Positions 55,994 to 64,000 of a stretch of 64,000 nt of DNA are shown here, piece by piece. A program made the translations under genes and the position numbers. The stretch is taken from NCBI RefSeq assembly GCF_022678645.1, contig NZ_JALBWV010000015.1:1-64000 (forward strand), read 5' to 3'. Source of the DNA: Saccharopolyspora soli. Its GTDB lineage: Bacteria; Actinomycetota; Actinomycetes; Mycobacteriales; Pseudonocardiaceae. Each line of letters opens with the position of its first letter. The stretch's first letter is position 1. Below the pieces are notes generated by a model. The model was not told where the DNA came from and did no database searches. It worked only from the letters and a program-made list of their open reading frames with translations.

Positions 55994-56938
55994 TCATGAT
56001 CGGAGCGCGCGGGATTCGCCGATCGCCAGGTCCCAGAGGCGCTCCGGGTCGCGACCGGCTTCGCGCCATGCCTTGCGCACCCGGTTCAGCGGCTCCGTGA
56101 CCGGCTCGCGGGTCAGCACGAACGTTCCCCAGTGCATGGTCGCCGCGTGCTCGGCGCCCAGGTCGGCCACCGCCTGCACGGCCTCTTCCGGATCCATGTG
56201 CACCGGCTTCATGAACCACCGCGGTTCGTACGCCCCGATCGGCACCATTGCCACGTCGATGTTCGGGTAGCGCTGCGCGATCGCGGCGAAATGCGGACCG
56301 TAGCCGGTGTCCCCGGCGTGGTAGACCCGGTGTTCCGGGCCGCTGATCACCCAGCTGCCCCACAGGCTGCGGCAGGTGTCGCGCGGTCCGCGTCGGCTCC
56401 AGTGCTGCGCGGGCGCGAAGTCGAACGTCAGTCCGGCCACCTCCGCCGACTGCCACCAGTCCAGCTCGACGACCTCGCTGAACCCGCGGCGGCGGAACCA
56501 TCGCCCCAACCCGGCGGGCACCAGCACTGGAGTCGATCGCGGCAGCCGCAGCACGGTGGGCGAGTCCAGGTGGTCGTAGTGGTTGTGGCTGATCACGACC
56601 GCGTCGATCGGTGGCAGCTCACCGAAGGCGACGCCAGGTGGGGTCAGCCGTCGCGGCACGCCGGGGATCCGCGATGACCACACCGGATCGGTCAGCACCG
56701 CGGCCCCACCGATGCGCACCAGGTAGGTCGCGTGGCCGACCCAGGTGATCGCGGTGTCCTGCGCCGTGACCGGCGCCAGCCCGCGCCGCAGCACCGGGAT
56801 CCGGTCGACGTCCCCCACCCGGCCGCGGTAGTGACCGGTCCACATCAGCCGCATCACATCGCGGAAGTTCGGCAGCGGCGCGTGCAGCCGGTCCGCGTAC
56901 GAGGGCTGGATCAACGGCTGCTGGTACTGGATTCGCAC
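55994..56938 (-). CDS. MBL-fold metallo-hydrolase (UlaG/NAPE-PLD-like)
   Basis: 314 aa from GTG (VRIQYQQPLIQPSYADRLHA). Metal motif HNHYDHLD near residue 117, WVGHATYLVRIGGAAVLTDP at the start of the fold, HAGDTGYG and MVPIGAYEPRWFMKPVHMDP further ligands. Closely resembles NAPE-hydrolysing phospholipase D and UlaG-type lactonases, so phosphodiesterase activity on lipids is plausible. Substrate unknown. An RF1 fragment lies upstream. Confidence 0.88.
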   Translation of the reverse strand: MRIQYQQPLIQPSYADRLHAPLPNFRDVMRLMWTGHYRGRVGDVDRIPVLRRGLAPVTAQDTAITWVGHATYLVRIGGAAVLTDPVWSSRIPGVPRRLTPPGVAFGELPPIDAVVISHNHYDHLDSPTVLRLPRSTPVLVPAGLGRWFRRRGFSEVVELDWWQSAEVAGLTFDFAPAQHWSRRGPRDTCRSLWGSWVISGPEHRVYHAGDTGYGPHFAAIAQRYPNIDVAMVPIGAYEPRWFMKPVHMDPEEAVQAVADLGAEHAATMHWGTFVLTREPVTEPLNRVRKAWREAGRDPERLWDLAIGESRALRS

Positions 56939-57011
56939 CCGACCAGACTGCCTCGCGCGACCAGCGCCCCGCACCCGGAGCAAGACTTGTCCTTGATGTT
57001 GTTTTTTCGGC

Positions 57012-57085
57012 GTACATGATGTCGGGGATCCCGGACCGAGAAGGCTTCTGAGGTTCCGCCACCCGCACCGCAAAGCAAAACGAGC
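57012..57085 (-). repeat. RF1 interspersed element, copy I (truncated)
   Basis: Only the left half is present: on the minus strand CTCGTTTTGC through the GCGGGTGGCGGAACCTCAGA segment, left stem arm and GGGATCCCCGACATCATGTA. The right arm, central loop half and terminal hairpin are lost. It lies between the MBL gene and an SCO1664-type gene. Confidence 0.82.
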
Positions 57086-57099
57086 ACGAATGCAGGCTC

Positions 57100-57894
57100 T
57101 CAGAACGCGGGCCAGGGGATGGCTGGCCAGTCGCCGGACGGCGCGGGGAACACCTCGGCCTCCAGCAGCCGTTCGATGCGCGCGTTGATCGCCTGGACTT
57201 CTTTCGGCGTGATGTGTTCGGCCAGCTGGACGGCGAGATCGCCTTCCATGAGGGCGCGCAGTTCGCCGAGGCGGTCGACGGTGTCGGCCGATAACCGCTG
57301 CCCGACCCAGCCCCACAGCACGGTGCGCAGCTTGTCGTCGGTGTTCAGGCTCACGCCGTGATCGACGCCCAGCACCCGGCCGTCCGGGGCGTGCAGGATG
57401 TGGCCGCCCTTGCGGTCGGCGTTGTTGATCACGATGTCGAGCACCGCGAGCTGCCGCAGCTGCTGGTGGTCGGCGTGCACCAGCACGACCGCGTCGCCGC
57501 GGTGGTCCTGGGCGCGCAGCACCGGGAGCCAGCCGGGCGGAACCTCGTCCGGGGGGACGATGTCGACCAGCTGCGAGTCCTCTTCGACGTCCACCCACAG
57601 CTGCACCATGCCTGGACCGAACGGACCGTCCCGCAACAACGTCGGCGGGATCAGCCCCCACCCGGTGGCCTCGGACAGCAGGTAGGCACCGACCTCGCGA
57701 CCGGCCAGCGTGCCGTCCGGGAAGTCCCACAGCGGACGCTCCCCGCGCACCGGCTTGTAGACGCACTCGGCGGAAGCGCCGTTGACCTCGATCCCGCAGA
57801 ACAGGGTCGCGTTGGACGCCTCCACCAGCCGCCCCTGCACATCCAACCGACCGTGCTGGAGCAGCTCGTGAACCGCGGGGTCACCGGCGCGCAC
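57100..57894 (-). CDS. SCO1664 family protein (phosphatidylinositol-kinase-like fold)
   Basis: 264 aa from GTG (VRAGDPAVHELLQHGRLDV). Family signatures: ASAECVYKPVRGERPLWDFP (Lys of a kinase-like site), GREVGAYLLSEATGWGLIPP, VLDIVINNADRKGGHILHAP, and VDHGVSLNTDD. The INNADRKGGH and VDHG motifs match the catalytic loop and metal-binding residues of PI3/4-kinase-like folds. Function unknown. Paired with DUF3090 five bases upstream, as in many actinobacteria. Confidence 0.9.
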   Translation of the reverse strand: MRAGDPAVHELLQHGRLDVQGRLVEASNATLFCGIEVNGASAECVYKPVRGERPLWDFPDGTLAGREVGAYLLSEATGWGLIPPTLLRDGPFGPGMVQLWVDVEEDSQLVDIVPPDEVPPGWLPVLRAQDHRGDAVVLVHADHQQLRQLAVLDIVINNADRKGGHILHAPDGRVLGVDHGVSLNTDDKLRTVLWGWVGQRLSADTVDRLGELRALMEGDLAVQLAEHITPKEVQAINARIERLLEAEVFPAPSGDWPAIPWPAF

Positions 57895-57899
57895 GCCGG

Positions 57900-58466
57900 T
57901 CAGACCTCTTCCGAACGGCGGTAACCGTTCTGGCGCGGGCAGATGTGCCCGGCGGGATCCAGCGGTTCGGCGCACAGCGGGCACGGCTTGCGGCCCGCGT
58001 TGATGACGCGCTCGGCGCGCTCGGCGAACGCCCGCGCGTGCGCGGGGGTGAGGAACACCCGCAGCGCGTCGGGGCCTTCCTCGGTGTCGTCGAGCACCAC
58101 CGACTCGTCGATCTCCTCGTCTGTGACCGCGAGCAGTTCGACGACCACCGCCTCGGTCTCGGCGTCCCAGCCCAGCCCCATGGTGCCGACCCGGAACTCC
58201 TCGTCGACCGGCACAGCCAGCGGGTCGGTGTCGACGAGATCGTCTGGCGCCTGACCGGGCAGCTCGGTTTTGAACCGGCGCTGCACTTCCTCCAGCAGCG
58301 CGCCAATGCGTTCGGCCAGCACCGACACCTGCTGCTTTTCGAGCTGCACGCTCACCGTGCGGACATCTTCGGACGCCTGCAGGTAGAAAGTTCGGTCGCC
58401 GGGTTCCCCGACCGTTCCGGCGACGAACCGGTCGGGTTGACGGAAGACGTGAATGACACGAGCCAT
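57900..58466 (-). CDS. DUF3090 domain-containing protein
   Basis: 188 aa from MARVIHVFRQPDRFVAGTVG. Conserved DUF3090 features: FVAGTVGEPGDRTFYLQA, long helical/strand body with acidic loops, and a C-terminal treble-clef-like zinc site CPLCAEPLDPAGHICPRQNG. Function unknown. Operon partner of the SCO1664 family protein. Confidence 0.92.
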   Translation of the reverse strand: MARVIHVFRQPDRFVAGTVGEPGDRTFYLQASEDVRTVSVQLEKQQVSVLAERIGALLEEVQRRFKTELPGQAPDDLVDTDPLAVPVDEEFRVGTMGLGWDAETEAVVVELLAVTDEEIDESVVLDDTEEGPDALRVFLTPAHARAFAERAERVINAGRKPCPLCAEPLDPAGHICPRQNGYRRSEEV

Positions 58467-58697
58467 GGCACCTCCGACACTAGGCCACCGGGCAACGGGC
58501 GTGCGCGGCTGGCCCCCGTTTTGTTCATCACCGTTTCGAACCGGCCCGGTTTCCGCCGGGTCACACGCCGGTTTACTCGCTGAGCAGGCGCCCGACCACC
58601 TGTTTCGCCGGTGTTCGCCGACGGCGAACTCCAGCGCGTTGCGCCGAGTGCGGATACCCTCACCGGCGGTGGTCAAGATCGCGGGATGGAGCACGCC

Positions 58698-59630
58698 ATG
58701 AGCATGCGCGAACTACGTCGCCCGCACAGGCTGCACAGCGGGGACACCGTGGCGCTGGTCGCCCCCGCCGGGCCGGTGCCCGAAGACCTGCTCGACGCCG
58801 GGCTGGCGCAACTGCGCTCCTGGGGCCTGCACGCGCGGGTCGGCAAGCACGTCCGGGACAGCCATCCGCGCCTGGACTACCTCGCGGGCACCGACGCCGA
58901 CCGCGCCGCCGACCTGCAGGACGCGTGGTGCGATCCGGACGTCGCAGCGGTGTTCTGCGTGCGCGGCGGTTACGGCAGCATGCGCATCCTCGACCACCTG
59001 GACTGGACCGAGATGGCCGCCGCAGGGCCGAAGATCTTCGCCGGTTCCAGCGACATCACCGCGCTGCACGACGCCTTCGCCACCCAGCTCGGCCTGGTCA
59101 CGGTGTTCGGGCCGATGCTGGCCACGAAGGCGTTCGTCGAGGACGAGGCGGCACGCGAGCACCTGCGCCGCACCCTGTTCCAGCCCGAGTCGGTCACCAT
59201 CCTGACGCGCTCCAACGCGGGCGCGCTGGTGCGCGGGCGGGCGCGGGGCATCACCTACGGCGGCAACCTGAGCATCGTCGCGGGCTCCCTCGGAGCGCCG
59301 GACGCGCCGACCCCGCCGGAGCGCGGCATCGCGATGCTCGAAGACGTCACGGAGGACCCGTACCGGCTGGACCGGTTCGTCACGCAGCTGCTGCGCGCGG
59401 GCTGGTTCGATCACGCGGCCGGAATCGCGCTCGGCTCCTGGACCGACTGCGGGCCGCTGGAAGCTGTTCACGCAGTGATGTCGGACCTGCTGGGCGGCCT
59501 GGGCGTGCCCATCATGTGGGAGCTCGGCTTCGGCCACTGCACGGCCCAGCGCACCATCCCGCTCGGGGTCGCCGCCGAACTCGACACCGACGCACAACGC
59601 CTGTCGATCCTCCAACCCGCACTCCTCTAG
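58698..59630 (+). CDS. LD-carboxypeptidase (S66 family)
   Basis: 310 aa from MSMRELRRPHRLHSGDTVAL, with GGAG six bases upstream; a further ATG four codons upstream is possible. Serine peptidase that trims L,D-linked ends of peptidoglycan peptides. Catalytic set: Ser in IFAGSSDITALHDAF, Glu in IAMLEDVTEDPYRLDR, His in ELGFGHCTAQR. No signal peptide, so the cytosolic form used in cell-wall recycling is likely. Confidence 0.92.
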   Translation: MSMRELRRPHRLHSGDTVALVAPAGPVPEDLLDAGLAQLRSWGLHARVGKHVRDSHPRLDYLAGTDADRAADLQDAWCDPDVAAVFCVRGGYGSMRILDHLDWTEMAAAGPKIFAGSSDITALHDAFATQLGLVTVFGPMLATKAFVEDEAAREHLRRTLFQPESVTILTRSNAGALVRGRARGITYGGNLSIVAGSLGAPDAPTPPERGIAMLEDVTEDPYRLDRFVTQLLRAGWFDHAAGIALGSWTDCGPLEAVHAVMSDLLGGLGVPIMWELGFGHCTAQRTIPLGVAAELDTDAQRLSILQPALL

Positions 59631-59644
59631 AGACTGTTTCAGAA

Positions 59645-59828
59645 GAGGTTTGCGCAGCGGTGCGGGTGGCGGAACCTCAGACGCCGCCTCGACTCCGGGA
59701 TCCCCGACATCATGTACTTCCAATTCGCAGTTTCACTGCGCTGTCGGGGCTGTCCTCGCGAGGCGACGTCTGAGAACCCGCGGCGGTGCCAGTTGAGTCC
59801 CACACCGCAAGCGGCTACGCCGCTTACA
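59645..59828 (+). repeat. RF1 interspersed element, copy J
   Basis: Stem arms GACGCCGCCTCG and CGAGGCGACGTC: here GCC pairs with GGC where other copies have GTC/GAC, a compensatory change. The loop is the CGCAGTTTCACTGCG type of copy C. Terminal hairpin is AAGCGGC-TAC-GCCGCTT. Between two plus-strand genes. Confidence 0.87.
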
Positions 59829-59896
59829 GCACACACCCAGCCCCGGCGGCGCGGTTGGTAGCGTCGGCCGCGTACGCGTTCGGCGAGAGGTGTTGC

Positions 59897-60535
59897 ATGC
59901 GTGTCCGACCCGTCACCCCCGAGCTGCTGGCGTCGGAGGTGGTCGACCGCATCGACGCGCTCCCTCGGCGCTGGGCGCGGGTGGCGGTGGACGGTGCGCC
60001 CGCCGCCGACACCGATGGCTTCGCCGCCAGCCTGGTCGAACCGCTGCGAACCCTCGGGCGCGAGGTGGTCCGGGTGCGGACCGCGGACTACCTGCGCCCG
60101 GCGTCACTGCGCCTGGAGCACGGGCACCACGACCCGGACTCGTTCTACGAGAGCTGGTTCGACCTCAAGGGACTGGCCCGCGAAGTGCTGAACCCGTTGT
60201 CCGACAGCGGAACCGGCCAGGTGCTACCAGCGCTCTGGGACGCCGCGGCGGATCGCTCGCCCCGCCTGCCGCGCGTCACCCTGCCGGACCGAGGTGTGGC
60301 CATTGTGGACGGACCATTGCTGCTCGGCTCGGGCCTGCCGTTCGACTTCGCGGTACACCTGTGGCTGCCCGCAGCCGCGCTCGAACGGCGAACCCCGGAA
60401 CCTGACCGGTGGATGCTGCCCGCGTTCCACCGCTACGCCGACGAAGTCGGCCCGGAGAACGTCGCGGACGTCGCGGACGTCGTGGTCCGCGTCGACCGCC
60501 CAGGCCGCCCAGCCATCATCGACAGCCTGGACTAA
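59897..60535 (+). CDS. Uridine kinase-like protein with degenerate P-loop
   Basis: 212 aa, ATG preceded by GAGAGG. Fold of the uridine kinase family, but the expected Walker A Gly-Lys-Ser/Thr is missing (VAVDGAPAADTDGFAASL). Later motifs remain: RTADYLRPASLRLEHGHHD, SFYESWFDLKGLAREVLNPL and DRGVAIVDGPLLLGSGLP. Enzymes annotated uridine kinase in actinobacteria often share this loop, so ATP binding is uncertain. Confidence 0.83.
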   Translation: MRVRPVTPELLASEVVDRIDALPRRWARVAVDGAPAADTDGFAASLVEPLRTLGREVVRVRTADYLRPASLRLEHGHHDPDSFYESWFDLKGLAREVLNPLSDSGTGQVLPALWDAAADRSPRLPRVTLPDRGVAIVDGPLLLGSGLPFDFAVHLWLPAAALERRTPEPDRWMLPAFHRYADEVGPENVADVADVVVRVDRPGRPAIIDSLD

Positions 60536-60539
60536 ACCC

Positions 60540-60863
60540 TCACGCGTGGTGGCTGGATGCCACGCGGTAGACGACCGGTTCGAACTCGGCCATCGCACCG
60601 GCGGCCCGCATGTGCTCCTGCGCGACCGGATCGGCGAGCATCGCCTTGAAGTCCTCCTCGCTGCGCCACTGGGCGTAGTTGGCGACGTGCGTGCCGTCGA
60701 GGCTGGCGTGGATGTTCGCCGACACGAACCCGGGGCGGTGCCGCATCACTTCCTCGGTGGCGTTGTCCAGCAAATCAACCAGCTCCTGCTGTCGTTCCGG
60801 AGCCACGGTGAAAATGTTGATCAACGTCATGACCGGGGCCCCGGGCTCAATCGTCGTAACCAT
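60540..60863 (-). CDS. Antibiotic biosynthesis monooxygenase (ABM) family protein
   Basis: 107 aa from MVTTIEPGAPVMTLINIF. Dimeric ferredoxin-like alpha+beta fold of the ABM family (INIFTVAPERQQELVDLLDN, NIHASLDGTHVANYAQWRSE). Cofactor-free oxygenase or quinone monooxygenase type; substrate unknown. Convergent with the uridine kinase-like gene by four bases. Confidence 0.85.
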   Translation of the reverse strand: MVTTIEPGAPVMTLINIFTVAPERQQELVDLLDNATEEVMRHRPGFVSANIHASLDGTHVANYAQWRSEEDFKAMLADPVAQEHMRAAGAMAEFEPVVYRVASSHHA

Positions 60864-60911
60864 GCGAAGAATCCTCCCCCACACCCCCGACAACACCGGT
60901 CGCGCAACTGG

Positions 60912-60959
60912 GGTCGTGAGTGCTCAACCGGGTTGGAGCCCGGTTACGCACTCACGACC
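60912..60959. terminator. Nested hairpin between ABC transporter operon and ABM gene
   Basis: Outer arms GGTCGTGAGTGC/GCACTCACGACC (12 bp, perfect) enclose inner arms AACCGGG/CCCGGTT. On the minus strand it follows the transporter operon stop by ten bases and ends before the ABM gene start, consistent with a terminator. Different from RF2. Confidence 0.7.
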
Positions 60960-60969
60960 AACGACAGCC

Positions 60970-62553
60970 CTACGCGACGCGGCGCTCGACGGATGGGACC
61001 GCGGCCAGGAGGGTTTTGGTGTAGTCGTGCCGGGGGTCGAGCAGGACCTGTTCCACCGCACCGACTTCGACCAGTTCTCCTCGGTACATCACCGCCACTC
61101 GATCCGCGATGTTCCAGGCCAGGCCGAGGTCGTGGGTGATCACCAGGGTCGACAGGCCGCGCTCGACGCGCAGCCGCAGCAGCAGCGCCAGGATCTCCCC
61201 GCGCACCGTGGCGTCCAGCGACGCCACCGGCTCGTCGGCGACCAGCACGCGCGGTTGGAGCACCAGCGCCCCGGCGATCACCACGCGCTGCCGCTGGCCA
61301 CCCGACAGCTCCTGCGGCAGGCGGCCGAAGAACTTCTCCGCGGGCCGCAGCTCGGCCGCTTCCAGCGCCGCCGCGACTCGCCCCCGCTCGTCGTCGGTGA
61401 TGCCGTGGATGCGCAAACCCTCAGCCACCGCTTCGTAAACCGTGTGCCGGGGGTTGAGCGCGCCGGTCGGGTCCTGCAGCACCAGCTGCACCTGCTTGCG
61501 GTACTCGCGCAGCCCCGCGCTCCTGGTCGGCAGCGGCACACCGTCGAAGCGCACCGCACCACCGGTCGGTTCCTGCAAGCCCAACAGGGTGCGGGCCAAG
61601 GTCGTCTTGCCGGAGCCGGACTGGCCCACCAGCGCCACGATCTCGTTCTCGTCGACTTCCAGGTCCACCCCACGCACGGCGCGCACGGTCTGCCCGGAAC
61701 GGCTGGTGAAATCGACCGACACGTCCTCGGCGGACAGCAGAGCCGCACCGCTCGATGCGCCCTCGGTGAGCCGGAACCGCGCATCGCCGACCGTCGGGAA
61801 GGCACTGGCCAGCGCTTGGCTGTGCGCGTGCTGCGGTTCGGTCATCACCTGTCGTGCCGGACCGTGCTCGACCACCTGACCCCGGTACATCACCGCCAGC
61901 CGGGCGCAGCTGGCCGACAGCACCGACAGGTCGTGGCTGATCATCATCAGCGCGATGCCGCGCTCGGTGACCAACCGGCCCAGCAATTCCAGGATCTGGG
62001 CCTGCACCACCACATCCAGCGCGGTGGTCGGCTCGTCGGCGATCACCAGTCGCGGCTCGCAGGCCAGCGCCATCGCGATCATGACCCGCTGCTTCTGCCC
62101 ACCGGAGAGCTCGTGCGGATACGCGTCCGCCCGCTGCTCGGGCAGCTCCACCTGCGCCAACAGCTCCGCCACCCGCGCCCGCAGATCGCCGTCCACCCGG
62201 CCGTGCAGCTTGATCGGCTCGGCGATCTGATCGCCGATCGTGCGCACCGGGTTCAACGCGTGCATGGCGCCCTGGAACACCACCGACGCGTCCGCCCAAC
62301 GGGCCGCGCGCAGCTGCCCGAACGACATCTCCCGCACGTTCTTGCCGTCCAGCAGGATTTCCCCGTCGATGCGCGCCGTGCTGGGCAGCAGCCGCAGCAC
62401 CGACATCGCCAGCGTCGTCTTGCCGCAACCGGATTCCCCAGCCAGGCCGAGGGTTTCACCTTCGGCGAGGCTCAGGCTCACGCCCTGCACGGCGGCTTCG
62501 TCGACGCCCCGGTAGGACACCGACACGTCGCGCAGTTGCAGAATCGGACTCAC
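60970..62553 (-). CDS. Peptide/nickel-type ABC transporter, fused double ATPase (DppD-DppF)
   Basis: 527 aa from GTG (VSPILQLRDVSVSYRGVDEA). Two nucleotide-binding domains in one chain: first Walker A LAGESGCGKTTLAM, signature HELSGGQKQRVMIAMALACE, Walker B VIADEPTTALDV; second Walker A VGQSGSGKTTLARTLL, signature ELSGGQRQRVVIAGAL, Walker B VLVADEPVASLDA. Each half ends in a region typical of oligopeptide transporters (HAHSQALASAFP and HDYTKTLLAAVP). Stop of permease overlaps its GTG start. Confidence 0.93.
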   Translation of the reverse strand: MSPILQLRDVSVSYRGVDEAAVQGVSLSLAEGETLGLAGESGCGKTTLAMSVLRLLPSTARIDGEILLDGKNVREMSFGQLRAARWADASVVFQGAMHALNPVRTIGDQIAEPIKLHGRVDGDLRARVAELLAQVELPEQRADAYPHELSGGQKQRVMIAMALACEPRLVIADEPTTALDVVVQAQILELLGRLVTERGIALMMISHDLSVLSASCARLAVMYRGQVVEHGPARQVMTEPQHAHSQALASAFPTVGDARFRLTEGASSGAALLSAEDVSVDFTSRSGQTVRAVRGVDLEVDENEIVALVGQSGSGKTTLARTLLGLQEPTGGAVRFDGVPLPTRSAGLREYRKQVQLVLQDPTGALNPRHTVYEAVAEGLRIHGITDDERGRVAAALEAAELRPAEKFFGRLPQELSGGQRQRVVIAGALVLQPRVLVADEPVASLDATVRGEILALLLRLRVERGLSTLVITHDLGLAWNIADRVAVMYRGELVEVGAVEQVLLDPRHDYTKTLLAAVPSVERRVA

Positions 62554-63446
62554 CGTCGCCCCCGCAGCCTCGGATTGAACACCGTCTCCAGCGCCCGCCC
62601 GCACAACGTGAAGCTGAGCACCACCACCACGATTCCCACGCCTGGCGGCAGCAGGTACCACCACGCGCCACCGGTGACCGCACCGGTGTCCATCGCGGAC
62701 TTGAGCATCGAGCCCCACGACACCCGACCGGGGTCGCCAAGCCCCAGGAACGACAGCGTCGATTCGGCGATGATCGCGCTGGCCACCGACAACGTGGTGT
62801 TGGCGAACACCAGCGGCAGCACGGCGGGCAGCACGTGGCGGCCGATGACGTGGCCGTGCCCGGCCCCCAGCGCCCGCGCCCGCTCGATGTACGGGCGGGC
62901 CTCGATGGTCAGCGTCTGGGCGCGCACCATCCGCGCGGTAGGTGGCCAGGAGGTCACCCCGATGGCCAGCACGATCGTCCACAGCCCGCGGGCGAGCACC
63001 GTGGACAGCGCGATGGCCAGCACCAGTGCGGGCAGCACCAGGAAGAAGTCGGTGAAGCGCAACAGGATTCGGGACGTCCAGCCGCCGAAGTGCGCCGCGA
63101 GCACGCCGACGACGGTGCCGATCAGCACCGACAGCACCGCCGCAGACAGCCCGACGATCAGCGACACCCGCGCGCCCCACCAGGTCAGCAGCAGCACCGA
63201 ACGACCGGATTCGTCGGTGCCGAGCAAGAATTCGCCGCTGGGCGCCTGCAACGGCTGGCCGGTCGCCCGCGTGACGTCGAGGCCGGTGGAGTCGCTGAGC
63301 AGTGGCGCGAGCAGGGCCAGCACAGCGGTCGCGACCAGCAGCACGAGGCCGACCAGCCCGGCCCGGTCGGCGCGGAAGACGCGCCACGCCTCGCCAGCTC
63401 TGGCCTTGCGGCGGGCCCAGGTGATCTGGGCGGCGGTGGCGGTCAT
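62550..63446 (-). CDS. Peptide/nickel-type ABC transporter permease (DppC-like)
   Basis: 298 aa. N-terminal helix and five to six core helices; EAA loop IERARALGAGHGHVIGRHVL. Coupled by GTGA overlap to the ATPase and by ATGA overlap to the second permease. No substrate-binding protein gene is in the window. Confidence 0.93.
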   Translation of the reverse strand: MTATAAQITWARRKARAGEAWRVFRADRAGLVGLVLLVATAVLALLAPLLSDSTGLDVTRATGQPLQAPSGEFLLGTDESGRSVLLLTWWGARVSLIVGLSAAVLSVLIGTVVGVLAAHFGGWTSRILLRFTDFFLVLPALVLAIALSTVLARGLWTIVLAIGVTSWPPTARMVRAQTLTIEARPYIERARALGAGHGHVIGRHVLPAVLPLVFANTTLSVASAIIAESTLSFLGLGDPGRVSWGSMLKSAMDTGAVTGGAWWYLLPPGVGIVVVVLSFTLCGRALETVFNPRLRGRR

Positions 63447-64000
63447 GATTCCCGCACCCTGGGGTCGAGCACCCGGTAGAGCACGTCGGCCAGCACGTTC
63501 ATCACCACCACACTCCCCGCGAGCACGATGAATATGCCTTGCAGCAGCGGCAGATCCGGCACCCGCAACGCTTCGAAGGTCAGCAGCCCCAGACCGGGCC
63601 AGGAGAACACCGTCTCCACCGTGATCGCACCCGACACCACCAGTCCGAGCCGCAGGAAGATCAGCGTGACGGTGGGCAGCAGCGCGTTGGGCACCGCGTG
63701 CCTGCTCCGCACCAGGTCCTCCCGCAGGCCCTTCGCGCGAGCGGTGGTCAGGTAGTCCTCGCCCATCTCCTCCAGCAGCGACGAGCGCATCACCATCAGG
63801 TACTCGGCGTAGATCACCGCGACCATGGTCAGCGCGGGCAGCACCAGGTGGTGGACGACGTCGAGGACCTGCGGCAGCAGTTCCGGCGGGGTGTCCGGGG
63901 AGGAGATGCCGCCGACCGGGAACAGGCCCGGAACCGGGCCAAACCCGACGCCGAAGACCATCAGCACGATCAACCCGAGCCAGAACGTCGGCACCGACCA
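63443..64000 (-). CDS. Peptide/nickel-type ABC transporter permease (DppB-like), 5' end beyond window
   Basis: At least 186 codons of the C-terminal part. WSVPTFWLGLIVLMVFGVGF, then membrane helices and the EAA loop DYLTTARAKGLREDLVRSRH; ending YRVLDPRVRES. The start codon lies beyond the right edge. Its coupling to the next two genes shows one operon DppB-DppC-DppDF. Confidence 0.9.
   Translation of the reverse strand, partial: WSVPTFWLGLIVLMVFGVGFGPVPGLFPVGGISSPDTPPELLPQVLDVVHHLVLPALTMVAVIYAEYLMVMRSSLLEEMGEDYLTTARAKGLREDLVRSRHAVPNALLPTVTLIFLRLGLVVSGAITVETVFSWPGLGLLTFEALRVPDLPLLQGIFIVLAGSVVVMNVLADVLYRVLDPRVRES

Overview
The window is high-GC actinobacterial chromosome, most likely from a member of the Pseudonocardiaceae (Saccharopolyspora-like). 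The signs are a complete Pup-proteasome gene set, a mycothiol ligase gene (mshC), long-form HisG, frequent GTG starts, overlapping stop/start junctions and an AfsR-type regulator. From memory of the Mycobacterium tuberculosis map, the core gene order (tatC, tatA, pafC, pafB, pafA, prcA, prcB, pup, dop, mpa, trmI, RecB-like, hisG, hisE, metH, PAC2, mshC, then SCO1664-type and DUF3090 genes) is conserved, so most of the window is old core chromosome with local insertions. The first 77 bases are a poly-C tract that looks like a contig-edge artefact cutting a lipid-kinase gene.

Region 0.08-16.6 kb: truncated diacylglycerol-kinase-like gene, Tat export (tatC, tatA), transcription regulators pafC/pafB, then the Pup ligase pafA, proteasome subunits prcA/prcB, pup, deamidase/depupylase dop and the ring ATPase arc/mpa. 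Together they tag proteins with Pup, unfold them and degrade them. A plus-strand SDR gene separates pafB from pafA; a NUDIX and an aldo/keto reductase gene separate dop from arc. Region 17.1-24.6 kb: two tandem Pro/Gly/Gln-rich membrane proteins, TrmI, a site-2 protease, a RecB-type nuclease, a VOC protein, hisG and hisE. Region 24.7-38.3 kb: homoserine-dehydrogenase-like protein, HAD phosphatase, cobalamin methionine synthase, a large flippase-like/kinase-like membrane protein, PAC2 protein, a secreted GH18 chitinase with a DasR-like operator, an anchored C69-like peptidase with Ser in place of the nucleophilic Cys, mshC, and a 37-codon gene too short for usual callers.

Region 38.3-57 kb looks accessory, because it sits between genes (mshC and SCO1664/DUF3090) that lie close together in mycobacteria. 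It carries a glycine-betaine ABC transporter, two tandem imine-reductase-like genes divergent from an AfsR-type regulator, a three-subunit molybdenum hydroxylase, a MoxR/VWA pair, a beta-lactamase-fold hydrolase and an MBL-fold hydrolase. Region 57.1-60.9 kb returns to core-like genes; 61.0-64.0 kb is a peptide ABC transporter operon running off the end.

The most striking unexplained structure is two families of intergenic repeats. Family 1 (RF1): ten copies of a roughly 75-190 bp element with imperfect terminal inverted repeats, a long internal stem whose sequence changes between copies while pairing is largely kept, and a terminal hairpin. Family 2 (RF2): four 43-53 bp near-perfect hairpins built around GAGGGGCACC, each sitting exactly between two convergent genes, also with compensatory stem changes. 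No transposase is present in the window. No rRNA, tRNA or CRISPR was found.
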